Positions 16,979 to 25,989 of a stretch of DNA of 64,000 bases are shown piece by piece. The position numbers and the translations under genes are program-made. How positions within the stretch are numbered: position 1 is the first letter of the stretch; each line of letters opens with the position of its first letter. A model generated the notes under the pieces. It searched no databases, was not told the DNA's origin, and saw only the letters and a list, made by a program, of their open reading frames with translations. Source of the DNA: Acuticoccus sediminis. Its GTDB lineage: Bacteria; Pseudomonadota; Alphaproteobacteria; Rhizobiales; Amorphaceae. The DNA is taken from NCBI RefSeq assembly GCF_003258595.1, contig NZ_QHHQ01000001.1, positions 434,001 to 498,000 of the forward strand, read 5' to 3'.

Positions 16979-18247
16979 ATGCCGCGCCCGCCCGTCCTTG
17001 ACGCGCCGAAGGCCGGACGGCATCGTCCGCCCGTGCAAAATCGCTTCGGAACACTCTGGCGGTCCGCATTCGGTGCGGCAGCCCTCGCTCTGGGCCTCGC
17101 CGCCCATGCCACTCCCAGCATGGCCGAGGATACCCGCGCCGCCATCATCGACGCCGCATGGGACACGCGGGACTACATTCCGCAGCTTCGCGCCAACGGC
17201 ATCCAGGTCATCGGCCGCTATCTCGCGCGCTGCCCTCAGCCGGAACGGAATATCCCGTCCAAACGGCTGATCGACCAGGGCACGATCAAGGACCGCAACA
17301 GCGAGGTGCGCCGCATCCTCGACAACGGAATGGCGATCCTCTCGATCTACCAGTACAACAACGACTCGAAGAACAAGTTCTTCGGCCGCGACCGGAACGG
17401 CAATCCCCTGCCCGACGGCAACTGCCGCACCACCAGCCGGGAGCGCACCCCCAGCGACGAGGGCGAGCTCGACGCCAAGGCCGCCGTCGAGCAGGCCAAG
17501 GCACTCGGCCAGCCGCGCGGGTCGACGATCTTCTTCGGCGTCGACATCGCCTTCAGCAAGTCCGACGTCGCGACGCAGCGCGCGATGGTCCAGTACTTCG
17601 AGATGGTGAAACGCATCGTCGGGCGCGGCGGCTACGAACTCGGCGCCTACGGCAACGGCGACGCGCTCGACGTGCTGATGGACAAGCGGCTGATCCGCGT
17701 CGCCTGGCTGTCCGCCTCCCGCGCCTACCCGGGGACGACCGAGTTCCACAATTCCGGCCGCTGGCACCTCTTCCAGAGCGGCGTCAACCTGGAATGGTTC
17801 GGCGGCAAGCCCGGCCAGTGCACGCCCGGGCTGCCGCTCGACGTCAACGTCAAGAACGCCCGGTTCGCCGACCAGGCGCTCGGATTCTGGACCACGCGCG
17901 GCGTCGTGCGGCTCGACCCGTCCCGCACACGCTCGGTCTATGCCACGCGTCGGTTCGCCTGCGACGGCGACTCGCGCATCCGAAAGGACGCGAACTCCGG
18001 CGCGCGCGACCTCATCTCCTCGCAGTCGCGCTGCCGCGGCGGACGGACCGTCCGCCATCCGGACACCGTGGACTACGCCAACGCCACCCGCATCGGCCGC
18101 CAGAGCGGCGATGTGGTCGAGGTCGACTACGACGACGACGGCAACTTCGACGGCTGGACCGCGGCCTCGAACCTGACCTCGAGCTTCAACGTCAAGCCGC
18201 ACTGGATCCACGGCAAGGGCCAGCGCCAGTCCGCCCGCTGCAACTGA
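16979..18247 (+). CDS. Secreted DUF1906 (glycoside-hydrolase-like) protein with C-terminal SH3-like region
   Basis: 422 residues from the ATG at 16979. A positively charged start precedes a signal-type stretch (AFGAAALALGLAAHATPSMA) at about residues 30-50. Residues ~50-290 match the DUF1906/Rv2525c-like TIM-barrel family: GIQVIGRYLAR, ILDNGMAILSIYQY, EQAKALGQPRGSTIFFGVDI and a GRWHLFQSG segment. The last ~110 residues, with paired cysteines and YATRRFACDGDSR, may be an SH3-like cell-wall module. The family is linked to peptidoglycan or envelope glycans, but no activity is proven. Confidence 0.75.
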   Translation: MPRPPVLDAPKAGRHRPPVQNRFGTLWRSAFGAAALALGLAAHATPSMAEDTRAAIIDAAWDTRDYIPQLRANGIQVIGRYLARCPQPERNIPSKRLIDQGTIKDRNSEVRRILDNGMAILSIYQYNNDSKNKFFGRDRNGNPLPDGNCRTTSRERTPSDEGELDAKAAVEQAKALGQPRGSTIFFGVDIAFSKSDVATQRAMVQYFEMVKRIVGRGGYELGAYGNGDALDVLMDKRLIRVAWLSASRAYPGTTEFHNSGRWHLFQSGVNLEWFGGKPGQCTPGLPLDVNVKNARFADQALGFWTTRGVVRLDPSRTRSVYATRRFACDGDSRIRKDANSGARDLISSQSRCRGGRTVRHPDTVDYANATRIGRQSGDVVEVDYDDDGNFDGWTAASNLTSSFNVKPHWIHGKGQRQSARCN

Positions 18248-18390
18248 GCGCGCCCACGCGTGTGCCTCGGCGGATGACCCGCGCGGCGCTGCGTTCCTGA
18301 CATCCCGACGCGAGCAGGGGACGCTGCGAATGCGACCGGAGCACCGTGCCGACCGGCAAGACCGTCAGGGTCCTCGCGGCTAAGCCGGCA

Positions 18391-18444
18391 GGGCGTCCCG
18401 CCCTTTCCGGGCAACATGGCGCGGGCGATGCATCAGGGACGCCC
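18391..18444 (+). promoter_or_regulatory. Structured leader of the EamA gene
   Basis: GGGCGTCCC (18391-18399) is the exact complement of GGGACGCCC (18436-18444), which ends 4 bases before the AGGGAG ribosome binding site. The first arm can instead form a small local hairpin with CGCCC at 18399-18403. This gives two exclusive folds in the leader. It matches no riboswitch class I recognise. Confidence 0.3.
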
Positions 18445-18459
18445 GAAGGGAGCTTCACG

Positions 18460-18888
18460 ATGCTGCAAACCTGGCAACTCTGGGCGGTCATGGCCGCCGT
18501 CTTCGCCGCGCTCACCGCGATCTTCGCCAAGGTCGGCGTCGAGGCGATCAACTCCGACCTCGCGACCATGGTCCGCACCGTGGTCATACTCGTCATCGTC
18601 GTGGGGATCGTGGCGGCGAGCGGCCAGTTCGGCGGGCTCGCGACGATCTCGACGCGCAGCTACGTCTTCCTGGCCCTCTCGGGCGCTGCGACCGGCGCGT
18701 CCTGGCTCTGCTACTTCCGCGCGCTCAAGATGGGCGACGCGGCGCGGGTCGCGCCGATCGACAAGCTGAGCGTGGTGCTGGTCGCCGTGTTCGGCGTCCT
18801 CTTCCTCGGCGAGCAGCTCTCGGCGCTGAACTGGGTCGGCGTGGCGCTGATCGGCGCCGGCGCGATCCTCGTCGCCTACAAGGGCTGA
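18460..18888 (+). CDS. Single-domain EamA-family membrane protein
   Basis: 142 residues with five hydrophobic segments, half the size of standard ten-helix EamA transporters, so it likely works as a dimer. Family sequences include FAALTAIFAKVGVEAINSDLATMVRT and LSGAATGASWLCYFRALKMGDAARVAPIDKLSVV, ending GVALIGAGAILVAYKG. AGGGAG lies 9 bases upstream of the ATG. The substrate is unknown. The leader carries an inverted repeat. Confidence 0.85.
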   Translation: MLQTWQLWAVMAAVFAALTAIFAKVGVEAINSDLATMVRTVVILVIVVGIVAASGQFGGLATISTRSYVFLALSGAATGASWLCYFRALKMGDAARVAPIDKLSVVLVAVFGVLFLGEQLSALNWVGVALIGAGAILVAYKG

Positions 18889-18896
18889 AACGCGAA

Positions 18897-18926
18897 AGGC
18901 GCCGGCCCGCGAACGGACCGGCGCCT
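18897..18926. terminator. Hairpin between convergent EamA and BA14K genes
   Basis: AGGCGCCGG (18897-18905) pairs with CCGGCGCCT (18918-18926), leaving a 12-base loop. No T run follows. The convergent position suggests a shared transcription end. Confidence 0.45.
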
Positions 18927-18968
18927 CGTAACCGTGTGCTGGGGCGCCGCAGCGCCGGGATGGCCGCC

Positions 18969-19391
18969 TTACAGCGGGCAGCGACGGACCTCTCCGCCGT
19001 AGGTCACGTACGTATCCGTGCTCGGATCGTACGAACGGTAGTTGGCTGCGCAGCGCTGGACGTGGGAGCTGGTGGCCGGCACCGTGCCGACGACGGTCGT
19101 CCGCGAGCTCGACAGCGCGCTGCCGGCGATCACGCCCGCCGCGGCGCCGATCACACCGGCCGTGGCAGCCGCGGCACCCCAGTTGTCGTTGTCGTTGTCC
19201 CAGCCGCCGTAGCGGTGGCGGTAGTAACGATCACTGTGGCCGCGGTGATGGTTCCCGCGATGATTATAGTGCCGCTCGTGCTTCATTCGCCCAACACCCC
19301 GGTCACCGGGATCGGCCGAAGCAGTCGTCATGGTCGCAGCACTCGAGATGAGAAGCGTCGCGGCGGCGACGCCAGCCATAAGCTTACGCAT
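18969..19391 (-). CDS. BA14K-family exported protein with glycine-zipper segment
   Basis: 140 residues. Signal peptide MRKLMAGVAAATLLISSAATMTTASA, then a His/Arg/Tyr/Asn-rich stretch (~30-70), a small-residue Ala/Gly segment (AAAATAGVIGAAAGVIAGSAL) that could insert in a membrane, and the C-terminal BA14K motif HVQRCAANYRSYDPSTDTYVTYGGEVRRCPL with two cysteines. BA14K proteins were described as Brucella antigens with lectin-like properties; the biological role is unclear. It is a paralogue of the next gene, sharing the ending GEVRRCPL. Confidence 0.82.
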   Translation of the reverse strand: MRKLMAGVAAATLLISSAATMTTASADPGDRGVGRMKHERHYNHRGNHHRGHSDRYYRHRYGGWDNDNDNWGAAAATAGVIGAAAGVIAGSALSSSRTTVVGTVPATSSHVQRCAANYRSYDPSTDTYVTYGGEVRRCPL

Positions 19392-19513
19392 AATACCTCA
19401 CTTTCACTTCGTCCGATGGCCCATCAGGGGCGGGGGTCTGGCCCCTGCACGGCTCGAAGTCCTGTTTGGTACTATTCAATGCGTAGCGAACGACTTGGTT
19501 TCACTCTACCGCG

Positions 19514-19954
19514 TCAGAGCGGGCAGCGACGGACCTCGCCCGTCGCCGTCGTATAGCTGTCAGTCTGCGGATTATAGGTGGGATACCGGGCCTTGCAGAG
19601 CTGCATGTGCCCGCCCGTCGGCGTCCCGGGACCGTCGTAGCGCTGCGACGGAATCACGCTGCGGATGACGACACCCGCCGTCGCGCCCATGAGGTTGGCG
19701 CCGAGGGGGCCGAAGAGGGAGAAGTCGCCGTCCGTCGGCAGCTCCATCCCCTCCACCGAGCGGGTGCTGCCGCGTGGCGCGAGCTGCGGATCCGGCGCGG
19801 GATAGCCGGAGTAGTTCTGCCAGAACGGCCGGCCGCGGACCCAGGACTTGACCGACTGGTCCGAGTTCGCGGGATCCGCCGCCGCCGGGGCGACGTGCGC
19901 GGCAGCCGCGGTCAGGAGGGCCGCCGCGGCGACGGTCAGGGTGAGCGCTCGCAT
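19514..19954 (-). CDS. Second BA14K-family exported protein
   Basis: 146 residues. Signal peptide ending AAHVAPAAAD, a Pro/Gly-rich middle without the His-rich tract of its neighbour, a short GANLMGATAGVVIRSV hydrophobic segment and the BA14K ending HMQLCKARYPTYNPQTDSYTTATGEVRRCPL. The shared GEVRRCPL terminus with the gene 122 bp downstream points to tandem duplication followed by divergence. It lies directly after sdhA on the same strand, where sdhB is commonly found. Confidence 0.8.
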   Translation of the reverse strand: MRALTLTVAAAALLTAAAAHVAPAAADPANSDQSVKSWVRGRPFWQNYSGYPAPDPQLAPRGSTRSVEGMELPTDGDFSLFGPLGANLMGATAGVVIRSVIPSQRYDGPGTPTGGHMQLCKARYPTYNPQTDSYTTATGEVRRCPL

Positions 19955-20087
19955 GCCGATCCTCCTTGGTGTCGACCTCTGGCGAATGCGTCGGGCGCCG
20001 CAGCGGCTGCGGCGCCCGGATATCGTGGCGGCGAGGCGGCGCGGAGCCGCCCTCCCACGTGGCGCGCCGGTGGCCCGGCGCCCGGTC

Positions 20088-21899
20088 TCAGTAGACGCGC
20101 TTCGCCGGCGCGATGTACTCGATCGCGTTCGACAGCGTGTAGGCGTGCACCGGACGGTCCTCGAGGCGGACCTTGTAGTTGTCGTCGAGGAAGGCGAGCG
20201 TGTGGATCATCCACTTCTCGTCGTCCCGCTCCGGGTAGTCCTCGCGGGCGTGGGCGCCGCGGCTCTCGGTGCGGTTCAGCGCCGAGTCCATGGTCACGAC
20301 CGCCTGGCCGATGAGGTTGTCGAACTCCAGCGTCTCCAGGAGGTCCGTGTTCCAGACCATGGTCTTGTCCTTGACCTGGATGTCGCCGAGGCCGCCCGCC
20401 ACGTCGTGGATGAGCGTGTGCCCTTCCTCGAGGACCTCGCCGGTGCGGAACACGGCGCAGTTGTTCTGCATCGTGCGCTGCATCTTGTCGCGAAGCTCGG
20501 CCGTCGGCGTGCCGCCGCTCGCGTGGCGGAAGTGGTCGAGGCGCGACAGCGCGGGCTCGGACGCGCGGTCCGGGCACGGCGGCAGCGACTCGCCCGCCTT
20601 CACCGTCTCGGCGCAGCGCAGCGCCGTGGCACGGCCGAAGACCACGAGGTCGATCAGCGAGTTGGAGCCGAGGCGGTTGGCGCCGTGAACCGACACGCAG
20701 GCCGCCTCGCCGATCGCCATCAGGCCCGGCACGACCCGGTCAGGATCGCCGTCGACCTTGGTCAGAACCTCGCCGTGGAAGTTCGTCGGGATGCCGCCCA
20801 TGTTGTAGTGCACGGTCGGCAGAACCGGGATCGGCTCCTTGGTGACGTCGACGCCGGCGAAGATCTTCGCCGACTCGGAGATGCCCGGCAGGCGCTCGGC
20901 GAGGATCGCCGGGTCGAGATGCTCGAGGTGCAGGTGGATGTGGTCGGAATTCTTGCCGACGCCGCGGCCCTCGCGGATCTCCACCGTCATCGAGCGCGAG
21001 ACGACGTCGCGCGAGGCGAGGTCCTTCGCGGACGGGGCGTAGCGCTCCATGAAGCGCTCGCCGTCGGAGTTGGTGAGGTAGCCGCCTTCGCCGCGCGAGC
21101 CTTCCGTGATGAGGCAGCCCGAGCCGTAGATGCCGGTCGGGTGGAACTGCACGAACTCCATGTCCTGCAGCGGCAGGCCGGCGCGCAGCACCATCGCGTT
21201 GCCGTCGCCCGTGCAGGTGTGCGCGGACGTGCAGGAGAAGTACGCGCGGCCGTAGCCGCCGGTCGCGAGGATGGTCTTGTGCGCGCGGAAGCGGTGAATG
21301 GTGCCGTCGTCCTGGCACATCGCCATCACGCCGCGGCACTCGCCCTCGTCCATGATGAGGTCGAGCGCGAAGTACTCGATGAAGAACTCGGCCGAGTGGC
21401 GCAGGGACTGGCCGTAGAGCGTGTGCAGGATGGCGTGGCCGGTGCGGTCCGCGGCGGCGCAGGTGCGCTGCGCGGTGCCCTTGCCGAAGTTCGTCGTCAT
21501 GCCGCCGAACGGGCGCTGGTAGATCTTGCCCTCTTCGGTCCGCGAGAACGGAACGCCCCAGTGCTCCAGCTCGTAGACCGCCGCGGGGGCGTTGCGGACC
21601 ATGTACTCGATCGCGTCCTGGTCGCCGAGCCAGTCCGACCCCTTCACGGTGTCGTACATGTGCCAGCGCCAGTCGTCCTGGCCCATGTTGCCGAGCGCGG
21701 CGGAGATGCCGCCCTGCGCCGCCACGGTGTGCGAGCGCGTCGGAAAGACCTTGGTGATGCAGGCGGTGCGCAGGCCGGCCTCGGCGCAGCCCACGACGGC
21801 GCGCAGGCCCGAACCGCCGGCTCCCACCACCACCACGTCGTATTCGTGATCGATGATCTTGTAGGCGGGACCCGTGGTCCCGTTGCCGTTCGTCGCCAT
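20088..21899 (-). CDS. sdhA: Succinate dehydrogenase flavoprotein subunit (SdhA)
   Basis: 603 residues, full length. The FAD-binding start is [24 protein letters not shown], the covalent-FAD histidine lies in [11 protein letters not shown], and catalytic-site sequences [23 protein letters not shown] and [19 protein letters not shown] are intact. SdhA oxidises succinate to fumarate in the TCA cycle and passes electrons to the iron-sulfur subunit SdhB. It starts 2 bases after sdhD. No sdhB follows; the next gene is BA14K. Confidence 0.98.
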   Translation of the reverse strand: MATNGNGTTGPAYKIIDHEYDVVVVGAGGSGLRAVVGCAEAGLRTACITKVFPTRSHTVAAQGGISAALGNMGQDDWRWHMYDTVKGSDWLGDQDAIEYMVRNAPAAVYELEHWGVPFSRTEEGKIYQRPFGGMTTNFGKGTAQRTCAAADRTGHAILHTLYGQSLRHSAEFFIEYFALDLIMDEGECRGVMAMCQDDGTIHRFRAHKTILATGGYGRAYFSCTSAHTCTGDGNAMVLRAGLPLQDMEFVQFHPTGIYGSGCLITEGSRGEGGYLTNSDGERFMERYAPSAKDLASRDVVSRSMTVEIREGRGVGKNSDHIHLHLEHLDPAILAERLPGISESAKIFAGVDVTKEPIPVLPTVHYNMGGIPTNFHGEVLTKVDGDPDRVVPGLMAIGEAACVSVHGANRLGSNSLIDLVVFGRATALRCAETVKAGESLPPCPDRASEPALSRLDHFRHASGGTPTAELRDKMQRTMQNNCAVFRTGEVLEEGHTLIHDVAGGLGDIQVKDKTMVWNTDLLETLEFDNLIGQAVVTMDSALNRTESRGAHAREDYPERDDEKWMIHTLAFLDDNYKVRLEDRPVHAYTLSNAIEYIAPAKRVY

Positions 21900-21901
21900 A
21901 C

Positions 21902-22348
21902 TCAGGCCCCCGTTCCGACGCTGCCGCCGGTGAGGACGGCGAGCATGATTTTCACGATCGCAAAGATGGCCGTCGCGGCGATCGCAACCGCGAAGAAGGT
22001 GTTCAGGAGGAGCAGCAGGATGCGCGCGCCTTCCGCGTGCACATAGTCCTCGATCACCACCTGGATGCCGAGTTTCATATGGACCGCGACGGAGACGATC
22101 GCGAGGGCGAGCGGCACCGCGACCCAGGGCGAGCCGACGAGCGACACCGCGTCCGCGTAGGAGCGGCCGGACAGCATGATGGCGACGACGGCGAGCACGA
22201 TGACCAGGATCGCGTTGGCGAAGCCGGTGATGCGCTGCTGGATGAAGTGCTCGGTCCCGGACTTGGACGAGCCGAGATGGCGGATCGTCTTCAGCGGGGT
22301 GCGGTCGTTGCCGAAGGCATCGCCGGACTTGTGGAGCGGGCTGCGCAT
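21902..22348 (-). CDS. sdhD: Succinate dehydrogenase membrane anchor subunit (SdhD)
   Basis: 148 residues from the ATG at 22348, with three membrane helices. The start [13 protein letters not shown] and the sequences [15 protein letters not shown] and [21 protein letters not shown] are typical of alphaproteobacterial SdhD; the latter holds the haem-ligand and quinone-site region. The start overlaps the sdhC stop by one base. Confidence 0.92.
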   Translation of the reverse strand: MRSPLHKSGDAFGNDRTPLKTIRHLGSSKSGTEHFIQQRITGFANAILVIVLAVVAIMLSGRSYADAVSLVGSPWVAVPLALAIVSVAVHMKLGIQVVIEDYVHAEGARILLLLLNTFFAVAIAATAIFAIVKIMLAVLTGGSVGTGA

Positions 22349-22758
22349 CAGATGTTCTCCAGAACGACGACGAAGGCCCACAGGGCGGTCGTGATCAGGA
22401 TCGAACCCGTGACCGTCATCCAGGCGAGGTTGTAGCGCTCCTCGCCGAAGCCCTTGCCGGCGTCCCAGATGAAGTGGCGCAGGCCGCCGAGCAGGTGGTG
22501 AATCAGCGACCAGGTGAAGGCCACCAGGATGATCCGTCCGAGGAAGGACGAGTAGATGCCGTTGGCGGTCGCATACGCCTCGGGGCCTGCGGCCAATGCC
22601 AGCAGATAGGCCACGACGAGGACGAGGCCGGCGACGTTCATCATGCCCGTCACGCGGTGCATGATGGACATGACCATCGTCACGATGGGCCGATAGATCG
22701 AAAGGTGCGGCGAAAGTGGCCGTGGCCGACGGCTCACCTCGGTATCTGCGCTCGCCAT
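22348..22758 (-). CDS. sdhC: Succinate dehydrogenase cytochrome b556 subunit (SdhC)
   Basis: 136 residues with three membrane helices. Family motifs are [22 protein letters not shown] and the haem-ligand region [18 protein letters not shown]. With SdhD it anchors the complex in the inner membrane and binds ubiquinone. It is the first gene of the minus-strand sdhCDA run, divergent from tldD across 147 bp that should hold both promoters. Confidence 0.95.
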   Translation of the reverse strand: MASADTEVSRRPRPLSPHLSIYRPIVTMVMSIMHRVTGMMNVAGLVLVVAYLLALAAGPEAYATANGIYSSFLGRIILVAFTWSLIHHLLGGLRHFIWDAGKGFGEERYNLAWMTVTGSILITTALWAFVVVLENI

Positions 22759-22905
22759 GAAGGTCCCCCTGGAATTCCGCGACCTGAACTAGCCTCGAAT
22801 GGTTCTAGGGTCAAAGCAAACCCTTGGCCCATTTCATCGAAGCGCTTGCCGCGGTCGTCGCGAGCCGCCACCTTTAGCACAACCCCCATCCAGCGAGGCA
22901 GCACG

Positions 22906-24321
22906 ATGAGTGACAATTTGTTCGAGCGCCACGGCCTGGATCCAGCCCGCACGGAGGCGATCGTCGCCGACGCGCTGTCGGGTGCGGACGACGGCGAGCT
23001 CTTCCTCGAGCATCGCACCAGCGAGAGCCTGGTGTTCGACGACGGGCGCATGAAATCCGCCGCGTTCGACATCTCGGACGGCTTCGGCCTTCGCGCCGTC
23101 GCGGGCGAAGCGGTCGCGGTCGCCCACTCCTCGGACGTGTCGGAGGCCGCCCTGCGGCGCGCCGCGGCCACCGTCGGCACCGTCGGCCGCAACCACGCCG
23201 GGACGCTGGACGTCGCGCCGACGGGCACCAACCGCCGGCTCTACGCCGACCTCGACCCCATCGGCGCGCCGGACTTCGCCGAGAAGGCCGCCCTCCTCTC
23301 CACGATCGACGCCTATGCCCGCGGCCGCGATCCGCGCGTGCGGCAGGTCTCCATCTCGCTGGCGGCGGAGCGGCAGGTGGTCAACATCCTGCGCGCCGAC
23401 GGCATGCAGCTTGCCGACCACCGCCCGCTGGTGCGGTTCTCCGTGACGGTGATGGTGGGCGACGGCAACCGCCTGGAGACCGGCAACTACGGCACCGGCG
23501 GGCGCGAGCCCTACGCGCGGTTCATCGCCGAGGGCTCCTGGCAGCGCGCCGTCGACGAGGCGCTGCGCCGCGCGCTCGTCAACCTCGACGCGGTGCCAGC
23601 CCCCGCCGGAACGTTCGACGTGGTGCTCGGCCCCGGCTGGCCCGGCATCCTGCTGCACGAGGCGGTGGGCCACGGCCTCGAGGGTGACTTCAACCGCCGC
23701 AGGACCAGCGCCTTCGCCGGGCTGATGGGCGAGAAGGTCGCCGCTCCGGGCGTCACGGTGGTCGACGACGGCACCCATCCGGACCGCCGCGGCTCGCTCA
23801 CGATCGACGACGAGGGCACCCCCTCGTCCGAAACGGTTCTGATCGAGGACGGCCGCCTCGTCGGCTACATGCAGGACCGGCAGAACGCGCGGCTGATGGG
23901 CATGCTCCCCACCGGCAACGGGCGCCGCCAGTCCTACGCACACACCATCATGCCGCGCATGACGAACACGATCATGAAGGGCGGCGACACCGACCCCGAG
24001 GAGATCCGCGCCGGCGTCAGGGACGGGCTCTACATGGTCTCCTTCGGCGGCGGGCAGGTGGACATCACGTCCGGCAAGTTCGTCTTCTCCTGCACCGAGG
24101 GCTACCGCCTGCGGGACGGCAGGATCTGCGAGCCGGTGAAGGGCGCCATGCTGATCGGCAACGGGCCCGACGCGCTGACCCGCATCGCAGCCGTCGGCAA
24201 CGACATGGCGCTCGACGACGGGATCGGCACCTGCGGCAAGGCCGGCCAGTGGGTCCCCGTCGGCGTCGGCCAGCCCTCGATCCGCATCAACGCCATGACG
24301 GTCGGCGGCACGGAGGCCTGA
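22906..24321 (+). CDS. tldD: TldD-family metalloprotease
   Basis: 471 residues, the usual TldD length. The metal-binding HEAVGHGLEGD motif starts at residue 251, and the C-terminal half has ETVLIEDGRLVGYMQDR, GNGRRQSYAH and CGKAGQWVPVGVGQPSIRI. TldD forms a heterodimer with PmbA (TldE) that degrades unfolded peptides and matures some modified peptides. No pmbA gene is in the window. Identification is firm. Confidence 0.95.
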   Translation: MSDNLFERHGLDPARTEAIVADALSGADDGELFLEHRTSESLVFDDGRMKSAAFDISDGFGLRAVAGEAVAVAHSSDVSEAALRRAAATVGTVGRNHAGTLDVAPTGTNRRLYADLDPIGAPDFAEKAALLSTIDAYARGRDPRVRQVSISLAAERQVVNILRADGMQLADHRPLVRFSVTVMVGDGNRLETGNYGTGGREPYARFIAEGSWQRAVDEALRRALVNLDAVPAPAGTFDVVLGPGWPGILLHEAVGHGLEGDFNRRRTSAFAGLMGEKVAAPGVTVVDDGTHPDRRGSLTIDDEGTPSSETVLIEDGRLVGYMQDRQNARLMGMLPTGNGRRQSYAHTIMPRMTNTIMKGGDTDPEEIRAGVRDGLYMVSFGGGQVDITSGKFVFSCTEGYRLRDGRICEPVKGAMLIGNGPDALTRIAAVGNDMALDDGIGTCGKAGQWVPVGVGQPSIRINAMTVGGTEA

Positions 24322-24547
24322 CCGCCGCCCGCAAGCCGGAGCGAACGCGGACCGCCCGGGACCGGAGCCGCCCGCCGGCGCGGGGCAGCGCCCGGCCGCC
24401 GCCCCGAAGTCCCCTCCCGAGGCCGGGGCGCGGCGCGATGGCGCAATCGGGCCTCGCTTGACCGGCGCGGCGTCGATACCGACCTATCGGCGACCGCCAC
24501 GCGTGTGTGCCGCGGACGGCCCTTGCTCCTGCACAATGGTCCCCACC

Positions 24548-24832
24548 ATGGTCGATCCGTCGTCCATCCCGTCCGCCCTTCCGGAGCGGTCGCGGCGCTT
24601 CATCATCTGGTTCAACGCCCTCGTCGGCATCGTCTTCATCGCGGTGATGGTGCTGCCGCTCGAGGCGTCCGCCGCTTGGATCTCCGGCGCCTTCCTCCAC
24701 TCGGCGACGATCGGCTGGATCGTCGCCGCCGTGACGCTGCTGCCGACGCTCTTCTGGCTCTTCGGCCGCGGCCTCAGCCAGGCCGTCTCCGCCGAGGCCG
24801 AGATCCTCGACGAGGTGCGCCGGCCGGACTGA
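24548..24832 (+). CDS. Small hypothetical membrane protein
   Basis: 94 residues from the ATG at 24548 (an in-frame ATG at 24536 adds four). Two hydrophobic helices (IIWFNALVGIVFIAVMVLPL and TIGWIVAAVTLLPTLFWLF) are separated by a short loop, with an acidic tail. No family recognised and the ribosome binding site is weak. Coding seems likely because of the helix pattern. Confidence 0.5.
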   Translation: MVDPSSIPSALPERSRRFIIWFNALVGIVFIAVMVLPLEASAAWISGAFLHSATIGWIVAAVTLLPTLFWLFGRGLSQAVSAEAEILDEVRRPD

Positions 24833-24979
24833 CAGGCGCCGCACGCCGCCCACAGGCCGACAGCGCAGATCAGGGACGCGCCGATCCGGCGCGCACGGCA
24901 TTGCGCGACACGCGCGGCACGTGAAAAGTAAGGCCGCCGGCGCGGTTGCCGGCGGTCGACAAGAAACGAGGAGGGCGCC

Positions 24980-25702
24980 GTGATCGATGCGTTGCGCGAG
25001 GATCTGGCTACTGCATTTCGCGTTGCCGCGGCGATGGACCTGAACGAAGGCATCTGCAACCACTTCTCGGTCACGGTGCCGGGGAGCGAGGAGCGCTACC
25101 TCATCAACCCCTACGGCATCCACTGGTCCGAGATGCAGCCGGGCGACCTCCTCCTCATCGACGGCGACGGGCAGGTGATCGAGGGCGACGGCGAGGTCGA
25201 GGCGACGGCCCGCTACATCCACGTCGCCGCGCACCGCGCCAACCCGCGCCACGGCGCCGTCCTCCACACCCACATGCCGCACTGCACCGCGCTGACGATG
25301 GTGGATGGCGGCAAGCTGGAGATGGCGCACCAGACCGCCTGCCGGTTCCACGACCGCATCGTCTACGTCACCGAGTTCGGCGGCCTGGCGCTCGACGAGG
25401 GCGAGGGCGAGGCGATCGCCGGCTCGGCCCGCCACGACAGCGCGGCCGACGTCTTCTTCCTGGCCCACCACGGCGTGACCGTCTGTGGCGGATCCGTGGC
25501 GGAAGCGTTCGACGATCTCTATTATCTGGAGAGGGCGGCCCGGCAGCAGGTGCTGGCCATGTCCACCGGACTGCCGCTAAGGTTGATGTCGCACGAGATG
25601 GTGGTCCATACCGCCCGGCAGATGCGGCAGGTGATGAAGGTGCAGGCGGAAGAGCATTTTCGCGTCTTGAAGCGACTCTATCCGCCCTCTGGCACGGCGT
25701 GA
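24980..25702 (+). CDS. Class II aldolase/adducin family protein
   Basis: 240 residues. NHFSVTVPGSEERYLINPYGIHWSEM near the start, HTHMPHCTAL with the metal-binding HxH, and FLAHHGVTVCGGSVAEAFDDLYYLERAARQQV with the third metal His are characteristic. The family includes fuculose-phosphate aldolase and ribulose-phosphate epimerase, but many members in this adducin-like branch have unknown substrates. The GTG start has AGGAGGG seven bases upstream. Confidence 0.85.
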   Translation: MIDALREDLATAFRVAAAMDLNEGICNHFSVTVPGSEERYLINPYGIHWSEMQPGDLLLIDGDGQVIEGDGEVEATARYIHVAAHRANPRHGAVLHTHMPHCTALTMVDGGKLEMAHQTACRFHDRIVYVTEFGGLALDEGEGEAIAGSARHDSAADVFFLAHHGVTVCGGSVAEAFDDLYYLERAARQQVLAMSTGLPLRLMSHEMVVHTARQMRQVMKVQAEEHFRVLKRLYPPSGTA

Positions 25703-25706
25703 GCGA

Positions 25707-25931
25707 ATGAACAGGCATGAGATGATGGCGGGGCGTCCCGGCGCCGAAGCGAAGCTGAGATATCTGGACGGCGACTTTCAGGTCCTGTCGCCGGGCGCCT
25801 TCGTGCGCTGCGCGGTGACCGGCCGGCCGATCCCCCTCGCCGAGCTCCGCTACTGGAGCGTCGACGACCAGGAGGCCTACGCCGACGCATACGCGGCCAA
25901 CCAGGCCTTCATGACGCGCCGGATGCGCTGA
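25707..25931 (+). CDS. DUF2093 domain protein
   Basis: 74 residues, matching the small alphaproteobacterial DUF2093 family: KLRYLDGDFQVLSPGAFVRCAVTGRPIPLAELRYWSVDDQEAYADA. There is a single cysteine and no membrane segment. It begins 4 bases after the aldolase stop, on the same strand. The function is unknown. Confidence 0.82.
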   Translation: MNRHEMMAGRPGAEAKLRYLDGDFQVLSPGAFVRCAVTGRPIPLAELRYWSVDDQEAYADAYAANQAFMTRRMR

Positions 25932-25951
25932 CGCGGCGTCGGGACAGGCGA

Positions 25952-25978
25952 CGCGGCCCGAAGGCCGGACGGGCCGCG
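25952..25978. terminator. Hairpin between convergent DUF2093 and HerA-like genes
   Basis: CGCGGCCCG (25952-25960) pairs perfectly with CGGGCCGCG (25970-25978) around a 9-base loop. No T run. Probably a shared end for the two convergent transcripts. Confidence 0.45.
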
Positions 25979-25989
25979 CACCGGCTCGT

